Shown one piece after another: positions 1-6,077 of a stretch of DNA of 19,179 nt. A program made the position numbers and the translations under genes. The notes under the pieces are model-generated. The model saw only the letters and a program-made list of their open reading frames with translations, ran no database searches and was not told where the DNA came from. This DNA is from Clostridium sp. 26_22 (GTDB lineage Bacteria > Bacillota > Clostridia > TANB77 > CAG-508): NCBI GenBank assembly GCA_001916005.1, contig MNRP01000006.1, positions 1 through 19,179 on the forward strand, given 5' to 3'. How positions within the stretch are numbered: position 1 is the stretch's first letter; the number at the start of each line of letters is the position of its first letter.

Positions 1-96
1 TTTTAATGTTTATTTGCAGACAAACATTTGGAGAATTATCTATGTTTTATTTTTTTGTCTAAAACATAAATTTGCCTTCAAAAATTTTACACTTAC

Positions 97-135
97 TTTG
101 TTTTCCTCCTATTTTATATTAAGCTAGAAACTTAA
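97..135 (-). repeat. Left arm of 39-bp inverted repeat (promoter switch)
   Basis: This is a perfect 39-base reverse complement of 332-370. Read on the minus strand it carries the same AGGAGG ribosome binding site as the pilin-like gene, but pointing left. Its inner part is a dyad: 114-123 is the exact reverse complement of 131-140 around the 7-base spacer CTAGAAA (124-130). A pair of 10-bp arms around a 6-8 bp spacer is the layout of a tyrosine-recombinase crossover site. No start codon follows the leftward RBS at a usual distance. The repeat is directly seen; its role as an inversion site is inferred. Confidence 0.85.
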
Positions 136-214
136 TATAATGTAAATATTAAAAATAAGTTGAAGTATTAACATTTCTATTTTTAAAATCATATAATATT
201 TAATAATTTAGCTA

Positions 215-243
215 TTGATTTTTTGTTTTAGTTATGTTATATT
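215..243 (+). promoter_or_regulatory. Probable promoter of pilin-like gene, inside the invertible segment
   Basis: TTGATT (215-220) and TATATT (238-243) are separated by 17 bases, with a TG at 235-236 giving an extended -10. It points right, toward the gene at 370, so the sequenced orientation looks ON. A second -10-like TATAAT (249-254) lies just downstream but lacks a well-placed -35. No equally good promoter was seen on the minus strand of the 136-331 segment. Confidence 0.55.
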
Positions 244-256
244 TACAGTATAATAA

Positions 257-283
257 ATTAATTAAGTTTCTAGATTAATTAAC
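257..283 (+). repeat. Third, degenerate recombination-core-like site
   Basis: The segment holds the same TTAAGTTTCTAG core as the right arm, in the same orientation, with the 7-base spacer TTTCTAG (267-273). Its flanks ATTAATTAAG (257-266) and ATTAATTAAC (274-283) form an imperfect dyad. It lies between the pilin promoter and the right arm. It is in direct orientation to the right arm and inverted to the left arm. It may be an accessory or alternative crossover site; similarity outside the core is low, so a chance match in AT-rich DNA is possible. Confidence 0.45.
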
Positions 284-331
284 ATATTCAACACTTCAAT
301 ATTGATGTGTTATTTTTTTGTTCTTTTTTAG

Positions 332-370
332 TTAAGTTTCTAGCTTAATATAAAATAGGAGGAAAACAAA
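332..370 (+). repeat. Right arm of 39-bp inverted repeat, overlapping pilin-like gene start
   Basis: This is the perfect inverted copy of 97-135. It holds the core TTAAGTTTCTAG, the AGGAGG ribosome binding site (357-362) and the first base of the ATG at 370. The dyad around the spacer TTTCTAG (337-343) is good on the right side (344-354) and degenerate on the left (326-336). Homology stops exactly at the start codon, so inversion would exchange the promoter and leader but leave the coding sequence intact. Confidence 0.85.
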
Positions 371-900
371 TGAAAAATAATTTAGGCATAACCTTAGTAT
401 CTTTAATTGTAACAGTTATAATATTAATTATTTTAGCCGGTATTTCAATAGCTAGTTTAACAGGAAATGGACTTTTTGAAAAAGCAAAATTAGCGAAAGA
501 AAAACAAGAAAATGCACAAATTGAAGAAAATGAAAGGTTAAGTGATTATGAAAGTGAAATAGAAAAAATATATAGTAATACAAGAGAATTTGAAAAATCA
601 ATACAATTAGACTATTCAAAGTCAGTGGATATATCATCTTATACATCTGAAAATAATAAATATACAATTCCAGAAAATGGATACTTAGTTGTACAGTATA
701 ATGAACAGAATACAACTACTACACATTGGGTATATGTGTACATAAGTGATTATCCATTTGTTCCGCGTTTAGTGGATAATGAATGGGGAGTGCCTGAAAA
801 CTTTTCTACTATTATAAATAAAGGACAAACAGTTTATTTTACTTATAGGTATTATAATAATAACAATGAATTACATGCTTTCTTTATTCCATTTAAATAA
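370..900 (+). CDS. Type IV pilin-like protein, 176 aa, behind an invertible promoter
   Basis: The protein starts with a short basic leader ending in Gly (MKNNLG) followed by about 22 hydrophobic residues (ITLVSLIVTVIILIILAGIS). This is the class III signal of prepilins and pseudopilins, normally cut after the Gly by a prepilin peptidase. The residue at mature position 5 is Ser, not the usual Glu. A charged helix (residues 35-70) continues the pilin alpha-1 region, and a C-terminal beta-rich-looking domain (75-176) has no motif I recognise. The RBS AGGAGG lies 7 bases before the ATG, inside the inverted repeat. Leaders of the GITL type with small variable C-terminal domains are common in gut Clostridia. 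A surface or secretion pseudopilus role is inferred; the exact function is unknown. Confidence 0.72.
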   Translation: MKNNLGITLVSLIVTVIILIILAGISIASLTGNGLFEKAKLAKEKQENAQIEENERLSDYESEIEKIYSNTREFEKSIQLDYSKSVDISSYTSENNKYTIPENGYLVVQYNEQNTTTTHWVYVYISDYPFVPRLVDNEWGVPENFSTIINKGQTVYFTYRYYNNNNELHAFFIPFK

Positions 901-931
901 TAATAAATTTACATTTATAAAAAGCAACTAT

Positions 932-1642
932 ATGTGTTTAAATAGATTAGTAGTAACCATAATTATCTTACTAATATTAGCAGGAGTAGGAATAACAGCA
1001 TTAATACAAACAGAGTTGTTTGAAAATGCAAAAGAAGCAAAGCAAATAACAACCAATGCCCAAATTAATGAAATTAAAATATTAGATAATTATAATGAAA
1101 AAATAAATAAAATATATAGTAATAGAGATACAGAAAATAATTTAAAACAAAATATAAATGTAGGAGATAGAGTAACTTATAAAAATAATATTTTTAAAAT
1201 TGTAAAAAAAATTGAAACTTCAATAATAATGATTAATATTCCTGATGAGAATACACCGACCATTACTTTAAATGGTTATCAAGTATTAGAACAATGTGAA
1301 GAAAAATTAAATTTAGCTTGTAGAGAATATTTTGTTAATTCAAAAAAAGGAATAGAAAGTGATTGTATATGGAATGCAGGAATGACTGAATATTCAAATG
1401 GTTGGATGACACAATCTAAAGATGAAAATCCTTTACCTTATTGGATAAGAAATGGAAATATAAAAGATATTGGAAAAGCTGAAATTTATATGTATTATAT
1501 TGAAAACAATGAAATAAAATCAGAAAGAATGCATACATGGGCCGGTTCTTCTGGAAGAAGAACTTTGTCTGTTTGTCCAGTTATAATATGCAATTCTAAT
1601 ATTATAAGACTTGATAATAAAAATAATTTATATATTGATTAA
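932..1642 (+). pseudogene. Leaderless pilin-like gene or silent cassette (about 236 aa)
   Basis: The frame is open from 866, but that start lies inside the previous gene and has no ribosome binding site; the ATG at 932 is closer to the pilin homology. From about 950 the product reads RLVVTIIILLILAGVGITAL, matching the hydrophobic helix of the upstream pilin, then LFENAKEAK and NKIYSN, matching LFEKAKLAK and EKIYSN there. The basic leader and cleavage Gly expected before the helix are missing. The C-terminal part (YWIRNGN near 1440, SVCPVIICNSN near 1570-1605) resembles the DUF6273-like domains often fused to such clostridial pilins. No promoter precedes it. It could be a decayed gene, a translationally coupled gene or a silent donor cassette; I cannot decide between them. 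Confidence 0.5.
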
Positions 1643-1663
1643 GATAACAAACTATTAAAAAAC

Positions 1664-1703
1664 ATAAAATAAAAAACACAAAATAAAGTGTTTTTTATTT
1701 TAT
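1664..1703. terminator. Bidirectional rho-independent terminator
   Basis: A perfect 16-bp AT-rich stem (1664-1679 with 1688-1703) surrounds an 8-base loop, with T-rich tracts on both strands. It sits between the convergent pilin-like and Fic genes, and overlaps the last codons of the Fic gene, so it probably serves both. Confidence 0.75.
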
Positions 1704-2357
1704 ATTAAAACTAATCCCATCAATACAATTATCAAAAATAAATTGCTTGATTTTTTCTTTATTATTAGTGCTATAAAACTCTGATAAAAGAGTCGTAAAA
1801 CTTTCTAATTTATTATCAGGAACCTTTATAATGCCACATCCATTTTCAATCATAATTTTATTTGCACAAATAGTACTAGTTCTTTTATTTCCATCCCAGA
1901 ATAGTTGACTTCGCATTCCGTACAACATATATTCAATAGCTTTTTCTGTTGGATTTTCTATTTCTAGAATATTGAATATATCTTGTTCAACTTTTTCTTT
2001 ATAAGGAATATCAGGAATGTAATCAGTACCAGTTATTTCTACTTTTCCATTTCGTAATGTTCCCCAAGATATACTTTCATTTCTTGCAACAAGTTCATTA
2101 ACTTTGCAAATAAAATTTATATCAAATGTTTCATTTATATTATTTATTACAAATTTCCAGGCATCTCTTAGGTTTAAAATACATTGAATTTCATCTATTT
2201 TTAACTCAGGAACATTTATGCCATCCAAAATTGTTTTGGTTTGTGGGAATGTTACATTTAAACCTTCCATTCTTGCATTTGAATATATATTATCTACTAA
2301 ATTTCTTTTTGCTAAAAATATGTTTTGTTCTAAAGTTAAATTATATTTGTTTTCCAT
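1695..2357 (-). CDS. Fic-domain protein with Gln replacing the catalytic His
   Basis: The 220-aa product has the Fic core loop QLFWDGNKRTS at residues 151-161. It aligns with HxFxDGNxR, the motif that binds ATP for AMPylation or related transfers, but the catalytic His position is Gln151. Phe153, Asp155, Gly156, Asn157 and Arg159 are kept. Near the N-terminus, NARMEG (27-32) resembles the inhibitory helix motif [S/T]xxxE[G/N] of self-inhibited Fic enzymes, with Glu31 in the key position. The start follows an AGGAG box 9 bases upstream. The gene is alone on the minus strand with no visible antitoxin partner. Fic-fold proteins without the His are known, so it may have a different chemistry or be inactive; target unknown. 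Confidence 0.8.
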   Translation of the reverse strand: MENKYNLTLEQNIFLAKRNLVDNIYSNARMEGLNVTFPQTKTILDGINVPELKIDEIQCILNLRDAWKFVINNINETFDINFICKVNELVARNESISWGTLRNGKVEITGTDYIPDIPYKEKVEQDIFNILEIENPTEKAIEYMLYGMRSQLFWDGNKRTSTICANKIMIENGCGIIKVPDNKLESFTTLLSEFYSTNNKEKIKQFIFDNCIDGISFNIK

Positions 2358-2461
2358 GTTATCAACTCCTATATAATGAAGTATATCATAAAAAATAAAC
2401 TAATGCTAGATGTTTGAAAAAAATATTGAATGTTCACATAATTTTTTTTTCTTCATACTAA

Positions 2462-2490
2462 TTGACAATTTATTGATTTGGTAGTATAAT
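2462..2490 (+). promoter_or_regulatory. Consensus sigma-A promoter of typA
   Basis: TTGACA (2462-2467) and TATAAT (2485-2490) are both perfect consensus hexamers with the ideal 17-base spacer. The expected start site is near 2497, giving a leader of about 50 bases. Such a strong promoter fits high housekeeping expression of the translation GTPase downstream. Confidence 0.9.
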
Positions 2491-2548
2491 TTTAAAGTTA
2501 GAACAAAAAATAAAAAAGTAAAAAATAAATTTTAAAGGGGTAATAAAA

Positions 2549-4363
2549 ATGAACAACCAAAAAATAAGAAACATAGCAATAATAGCACACGTTGACCATG
2601 GAAAAACAACACTAGTAGATGCATTATTAAAACAAAGCCATGTATTCAGAGAAAACGAACAAGTACAAGAAAGAGTAATGGACTCAAATGACCAAGAAAA
2701 AGAAAGAGGAATAACGATACTTTCTAAAAATACATCAGTAATGCACGGAGATATCAAAATAAACATAGTAGACACACCAGGACATGCTGACTTTGGAGGA
2801 GAAGTAGAAAGAGTTTTAAAAACAGTTGATGGTGTTTTACTATTAGTTGATGCATTCGAAGGAGCAATGCCACAAACAAGAGAAGTTCTAAAGAAATCAT
2901 TAGCATTAGGACTAAAGCCAATAGTAGTAATAAACAAAATAGATAGACCAGGAGCACAACCAGAAAAAGTTGTAGACCAAGTTATCGAATTATTTATTGA
3001 ATTAAATGCTACAGATGAACAATTAGACTTCCCAGTTGTATATGCATCAGCAAAAAATGGGATAGCAAAAATGGACTTAGCAGATGAAACAACAGATTTA
3101 TCTTGCTTATTTGAAACAATAATCAACACAATAGAACCACCAAAATGTGAATTAGAAGGACCAGCACAAATGTTAGTATCTAACATAGATTATGATGATT
3201 ATGTTGGAAGAATTGGTATAGGAAGACTTGAAAGAGGAACAATGAAAGTTGGAATGCCAGTTAGCATATGTGGAAAAGAAGATAAAATTACACAAGGAAG
3301 AATCGCAAAATTATATACACACGTTGGACTTAAAAAAGTAGAAGTTGATGAAGTTGGAGCTGGAGATATCATAGAATTTGCAGGTTTACCAGATATAAAT
3401 ATAGGAGATACAGTATGTGATTTTGACCATCCAGAAAAAATACCATTTGTTGATATAGATGAACCAACAGTAACAATGACATTCAGTGTAAACAATGGAC
3501 CATTTGCTGGAAAAGAAGGACAATTTGTAACATCAAGACATATAAGAGATAGATTATATAAAGAACTAGAAAGAAACGTATCATTAAGAGTAAAAGATGG
3601 AGAAACACCAGACTCATTTGAAGTATCAGGTAGAGGTGAATTACATTTATCAGTATTAATTGAAACAATGAGAAGAGAAGGATTTGAACTATTAGTTTCA
3701 AGACCAAAAGTTATCTTCAAAGAAATTAATGGAGTTAAATGTGAACCAATAGAATTATTAGTTGTAAACGTACCAGATGACTGTGTCGGAAATGTTATTG
3801 AAAAATTAGGTAGAAGAAAAGCTGAAATGATTAATATGGAACCAGCAGAAGCTGGACATACAAAAATAGAATTTAGAATTCCAGCAAGAGGAATAATTGG
3901 TTATAGAACAGAATTCCTTACAGACACAAAAGGTGAAGGAACAATGAACCATATATTCGATAGCTATGAACCATACAAGGGAGACATCCAAGCACGTGTT
4001 AGAGGAACAATAGTAGCCTTTGAACCAGGTAAATCTGTAACATATGGATTATACAATGCTCAAGATAAAGGTGATTTATTCATAGGACCAGGTGTAGATG
4101 TTTATGAAGGTATGATTGTTGGTCTAAACTCTAGAGGAGAAGATTTAGCAATAAATGTATGTAAAGAAAAACATTTAACAAACACTAGAGCATCAGGTTC
4201 AGATGAAGCCTTAAGATTAGTTCCACCAATTCAAATGTCACTTGAAAAAGCAATTGAATTTATTCAAGATGATGAATTAGTAGAAGTAACACCAAAATCA
4301 ATAAGATTAAGAAAGAAAATATTAGATTCTAAAGAAAGAGAAAGAGCTAATAGAAACAAATAA
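2549..4363 (+). CDS. typA: Translational GTPase TypA/BipA
   Basis: The 604-aa protein is a full-length ribosome-binding GTPase of the EF-G/LepA superfamily, involved in ribosome assembly and stress or cold adaptation. Visible GTPase motifs are G1 AHVDHGKTT (13-21), the G2 region RGITI (53-57), G3 DTPGHADFGGE (75-85), G4 NKID (129-132) and G5 SAK (167-169). The remainder matches the EF-Tu-like domain 2, the two EF-G-like domains and the TypA-specific C-terminal domain ending in a basic tail. Length is close to the usual 600-615 residues. AAAGGGG at 2534-2540 is the RBS. The gene has its own consensus promoter and a terminator, so it is probably monocistronic or partly read through into the next gene. 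Confidence 0.97.
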   Translation: MNNQKIRNIAIIAHVDHGKTTLVDALLKQSHVFRENEQVQERVMDSNDQEKERGITILSKNTSVMHGDIKINIVDTPGHADFGGEVERVLKTVDGVLLLVDAFEGAMPQTREVLKKSLALGLKPIVVINKIDRPGAQPEKVVDQVIELFIELNATDEQLDFPVVYASAKNGIAKMDLADETTDLSCLFETIINTIEPPKCELEGPAQMLVSNIDYDDYVGRIGIGRLERGTMKVGMPVSICGKEDKITQGRIAKLYTHVGLKKVEVDEVGAGDIIEFAGLPDINIGDTVCDFDHPEKIPFVDIDEPTVTMTFSVNNGPFAGKEGQFVTSRHIRDRLYKELERNVSLRVKDGETPDSFEVSGRGELHLSVLIETMRREGFELLVSRPKVIFKEINGVKCEPIELLVVNVPDDCVGNVIEKLGRRKAEMINMEPAEAGHTKIEFRIPARGIIGYRTEFLTDTKGEGTMNHIFDSYEPYKGDIQARVRGTIVAFEPGKSVTYGLYNAQDKGDLFIGPGVDVYEGMIVGLNSRGEDLAINVCKEKHLTNTRASGSDEALRLVPPIQMSLEKAIEFIQDDELVEVTPKSIRLRKKILDSKERERANRNK

Positions 4364-4366
4364 AAC

Positions 4367-4396
4367 AAAAAGGTTAGGCATTAGCTTAACCTTTTT
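4367..4396 (+). terminator. Rho-independent terminator after typA
   Basis: A 13-bp stem with one G-U pair (4367-4379 with 4384-4396) and an ATTA loop ends in five T residues. It begins 4 bases after the typA stop codon. The next gene has no clear promoter of its own, so partial read-through is likely. Confidence 0.8.
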
Positions 4397-4422
4397 ATAA
4401 ATATAAAAGATGAGGTAACAAA

Positions 4423-5010
4423 ATGAATAAAGAAGAATTAGAAAAAATAAAACAAAAAGCATTAGAAGACCATATACCAATTATAATGGATGATACTTTA
4501 GAAGTAATAGAAAAAGAATTAAAAGAAAATCCACCAAAAAGAATATTAGAAATAGGGGCAGCAGTAGGATATTCAGCAATGTGCTTTTCAGAATTCTTAG
4601 CAGATGGAGGAAAAATAGATACAATTGAAAGAGATGAAGAAAGAATAAAAGAAGCCAAAATAAATTTCAAAAATGTAGGAGTAGAAGAAAAAATAAAATT
4701 GTATGAGGGAGATGCAGTAGAAATATTACCAACATTAAACGAAAAATATGATATGGTATTTATAGATGCTGCGAAAGGAAAATACCCATTTTTCTTGAAA
4801 GAAGCTTTGAGGATGATAAATGAAAATGGAATAATATTTGCAGATAATATATTATATAAAGGGTATGTTATGAGTGATTATAATAAACATAAGCAACGTA
4901 CGGCCGTAAGAAATTTAAGGGAATATATAAAAGAAGTATCAGAAAGTCCAAATCTTGAAACTGAAATATTAGAAGTTGGAGATGGATTGGCTATTAGTAG
5001 AATAAAATAG
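4423..5010 (+). CDS. trmR: O-methyltransferase, TrmR/YrrM-like (tRNA 5-hydroxyuridine methyltransferase)
   Basis: The 195-aa protein is a class I SAM-dependent methyltransferase of the family-3 (catechol/caffeoyl-CoA type) O-methyltransferases. The SAM loop is LEIGAAVGYSA (42-52), an acidic ribose-binding residue lies in IERDEER (68-74), and the divalent-metal residues are Asp115 in FIDAAK and Asp141-Asn142 in FADN. Size and sequence fit Bacillus YrrM/TrmR, which methylates 5-hydroxyuridine at the wobble position of certain tRNAs. The U32 protein downstream (6078-7313) belongs to the family that makes that hydroxyuridine, which supports the assignment. A small-molecule O-methyltransferase cannot be excluded from sequence alone. 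The RBS GAGG lies 7 bases before the ATG. Confidence 0.85.
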   Translation: MNKEELEKIKQKALEDHIPIIMDDTLEVIEKELKENPPKRILEIGAAVGYSAMCFSEFLADGGKIDTIERDEERIKEAKINFKNVGVEEKIKLYEGDAVEILPTLNEKYDMVFIDAAKGKYPFFLKEALRMINENGIIFADNILYKGYVMSDYNKHKQRTAVRNLREYIKEVSESPNLETEILEVGDGLAISRIK

Positions 5011-5011
5011 T

Positions 5012-5041
5012 AAAAGACACCGAAATAATCGGTGTCTTTTT
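5012..5041. terminator. Strong terminator between convergent trmR and RelA-domain genes
   Basis: A perfect 12-bp stem containing GACACCGA (5012-5023 with 5029-5040) surrounds the loop AATAA and is followed by a T run. The A-rich 5' side would give a U tract on the minus strand, so it can serve both convergent genes. Confidence 0.9.
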
Positions 5042-5062
5042 GAAATTTTAACAATGTTGATT

Positions 5063-5929
5063 TTAAAACAATCGTGATCTTTCAAACAATGTTCTAGAAT
5101 TTACGAGCCCAGCAGTATCTTTAATAATTTTACCGTCACTATCAAGTAAGAAACCAGGCATATGAACTGATGCCGCATCAAAGAGATTCATAAAGTTGTC
5201 ATCTCCATATCTTATTTTGTCATAAATCTTATGAGAAGCAGGTCCTGACTCAGCATGTAAATCCATTAAATGAGTTCTAATCTGTATTTCAATTGGATTT
5301 CCGATTGGATCAAAAAGAATTACATGTAAAGATTGATATCCAAAATTAATCTTTGGATGAAAAATGTAATCTTTCACAAATCTCTGATAATCATATGGAA
5401 CTTTTGAAGTTTCTGGAACATAAATATCAGGGAACTCTGCTGAATTAAATCCTGCAGTTTTCATCATAGGTTCTGCTTCACAGAGCTGATATTTTTTTAA
5501 TCTAGTAAAAAACTTAATTACATATTCCATCAAAGCATAACAGGAATCAGTACCTGTTTTTGGATTATCATCATAAATTATGATACGGCAACCTTTCATG
5601 TCTCTGACTTTTTCGATTGGTTTTCCAGTTTCACAAAATAGAGAACATTTTGAACAGAATTTTAAAAATGACTTTCTCCGGCTAATAAAGTCGAATTTTA
5701 ATGTTGGAAAATTTGTATAAATTCCTTCATACAAGTCATCTAAATCCTTTGGGTGGGTAACCTGCTGTTCGTCAATTAATAGAGATTGAAAATAAGTTAA
5801 TTTGTTACTAAAATCAATAAACTGTTCTTGGTCTGTATTTGCATTCATTAAAAACATATTAATTGCGTTTGGAATGCTTGATGCTTTATACAAATACGGA
5901 ATAATTTCACTTACTACATTTGTAGACAT
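5063..5929 (-). CDS. RelA/SpoT-domain protein, probable small alarmone (pppGpp) synthetase
   Basis: The 288-aa protein has the RelA/SpoT nucleotidyltransferase domain at about residues 60-240. It includes SRRKSF (83-88, the RxK substrate-binding motif), VRDMKGCR (108-115, with the metal-ligand Asp110), FGYQSLH (196-202) and EIQIRT (214-219). No HD hydrolase domain and no TGS/ACT regulatory domains are present, so it is a stand-alone synthetase type. The N-terminal 60 and C-terminal 45 residues match nothing I recognise. The RBS AAAGGAG lies just before the ATG. Codon use differs from the neighbours (CGG, CGT, CGA and CTG appear; base composition is less A-rich), suggesting transfer. It separates trmR from the U32 gene. 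A toxic SAS is possible, but no antitoxin-like gene lies next to it. Confidence 0.8.
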   Translation of the reverse strand: MSTNVVSEIIPYLYKASSIPNAINMFLMNANTDQEQFIDFSNKLTYFQSLLIDEQQVTHPKDLDDLYEGIYTNFPTLKFDFISRRKSFLKFCSKCSLFCETGKPIEKVRDMKGCRIIIYDDNPKTGTDSCYALMEYVIKFFTRLKKYQLCEAEPMMKTAGFNSAEFPDIYVPETSKVPYDYQRFVKDYIFHPKINFGYQSLHVILFDPIGNPIEIQIRTHLMDLHAESGPASHKIYDKIRYGDDNFMNLFDAASVHMPGFLLDSDGKIIKDTAGLVNSRTLFERSRLF

Positions 5930-5975
5930 AGTGATCTCCTTTCAATATAAAAATATATACTTGCGTATACATAAC

Positions 5976-6004
5976 ATTATACTATATATTGGAAAAATAG
6001 TCAA
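5976..6004 (-). promoter_or_regulatory. Promoter of the RelA-domain gene
   Basis: On the minus strand TTGACT (6004-5999), a 17-base spacer and a perfect TATAAT (5981-5976) point to the gene starting at 5929. The leader of about 40 bases contains the small dyad TATAC-TTGC-GTATA (5956-5969) near the expected start site, a possible operator. Confidence 0.85.
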
Positions 6005-6011
6005 ATAAACA

Positions 6012-6040
6012 TTGAAAAATATAGTGTTACATGTTATACT
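6012..6040 (+). promoter_or_regulatory. Promoter of the U32 protein gene
   Basis: TTGAAA (6012-6017), a 17-base spacer and TATACT (6035-6040) with an upstream TG (6032-6033, extended -10) point right. Its -35 is only 7 bases from the -35 of the divergent RelA-gene promoter, so the two are nearly back to back and could interfere with each other. Confidence 0.8.
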
Positions 6041-6077
6041 ATAAATACAGTGAAAAATGAGAAAAGAGGTAAAAAAA

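Noticed and set aside
5..68. Two small hairpins (5-11 with 22-28, and 41-49 with 60-68) before the inverted repeat.
   Set aside because: Stems are short and AT-only and lack a T tract on either strand, so they are not credible terminators; AT-rich DNA gives these by chance.
866..931. Upstream ATG at 866 as the start of the second pilin-like gene.
   Set aside because: It lies inside the first pilin-like gene, has no RBS, and the added residues have no leader character.
6057..6077. ATG at 6057 as the start of the U32 gene.
   Set aside because: No RBS precedes it, while AGAGG is well placed for the ATG at 6078, which gives the normal family N-terminus.
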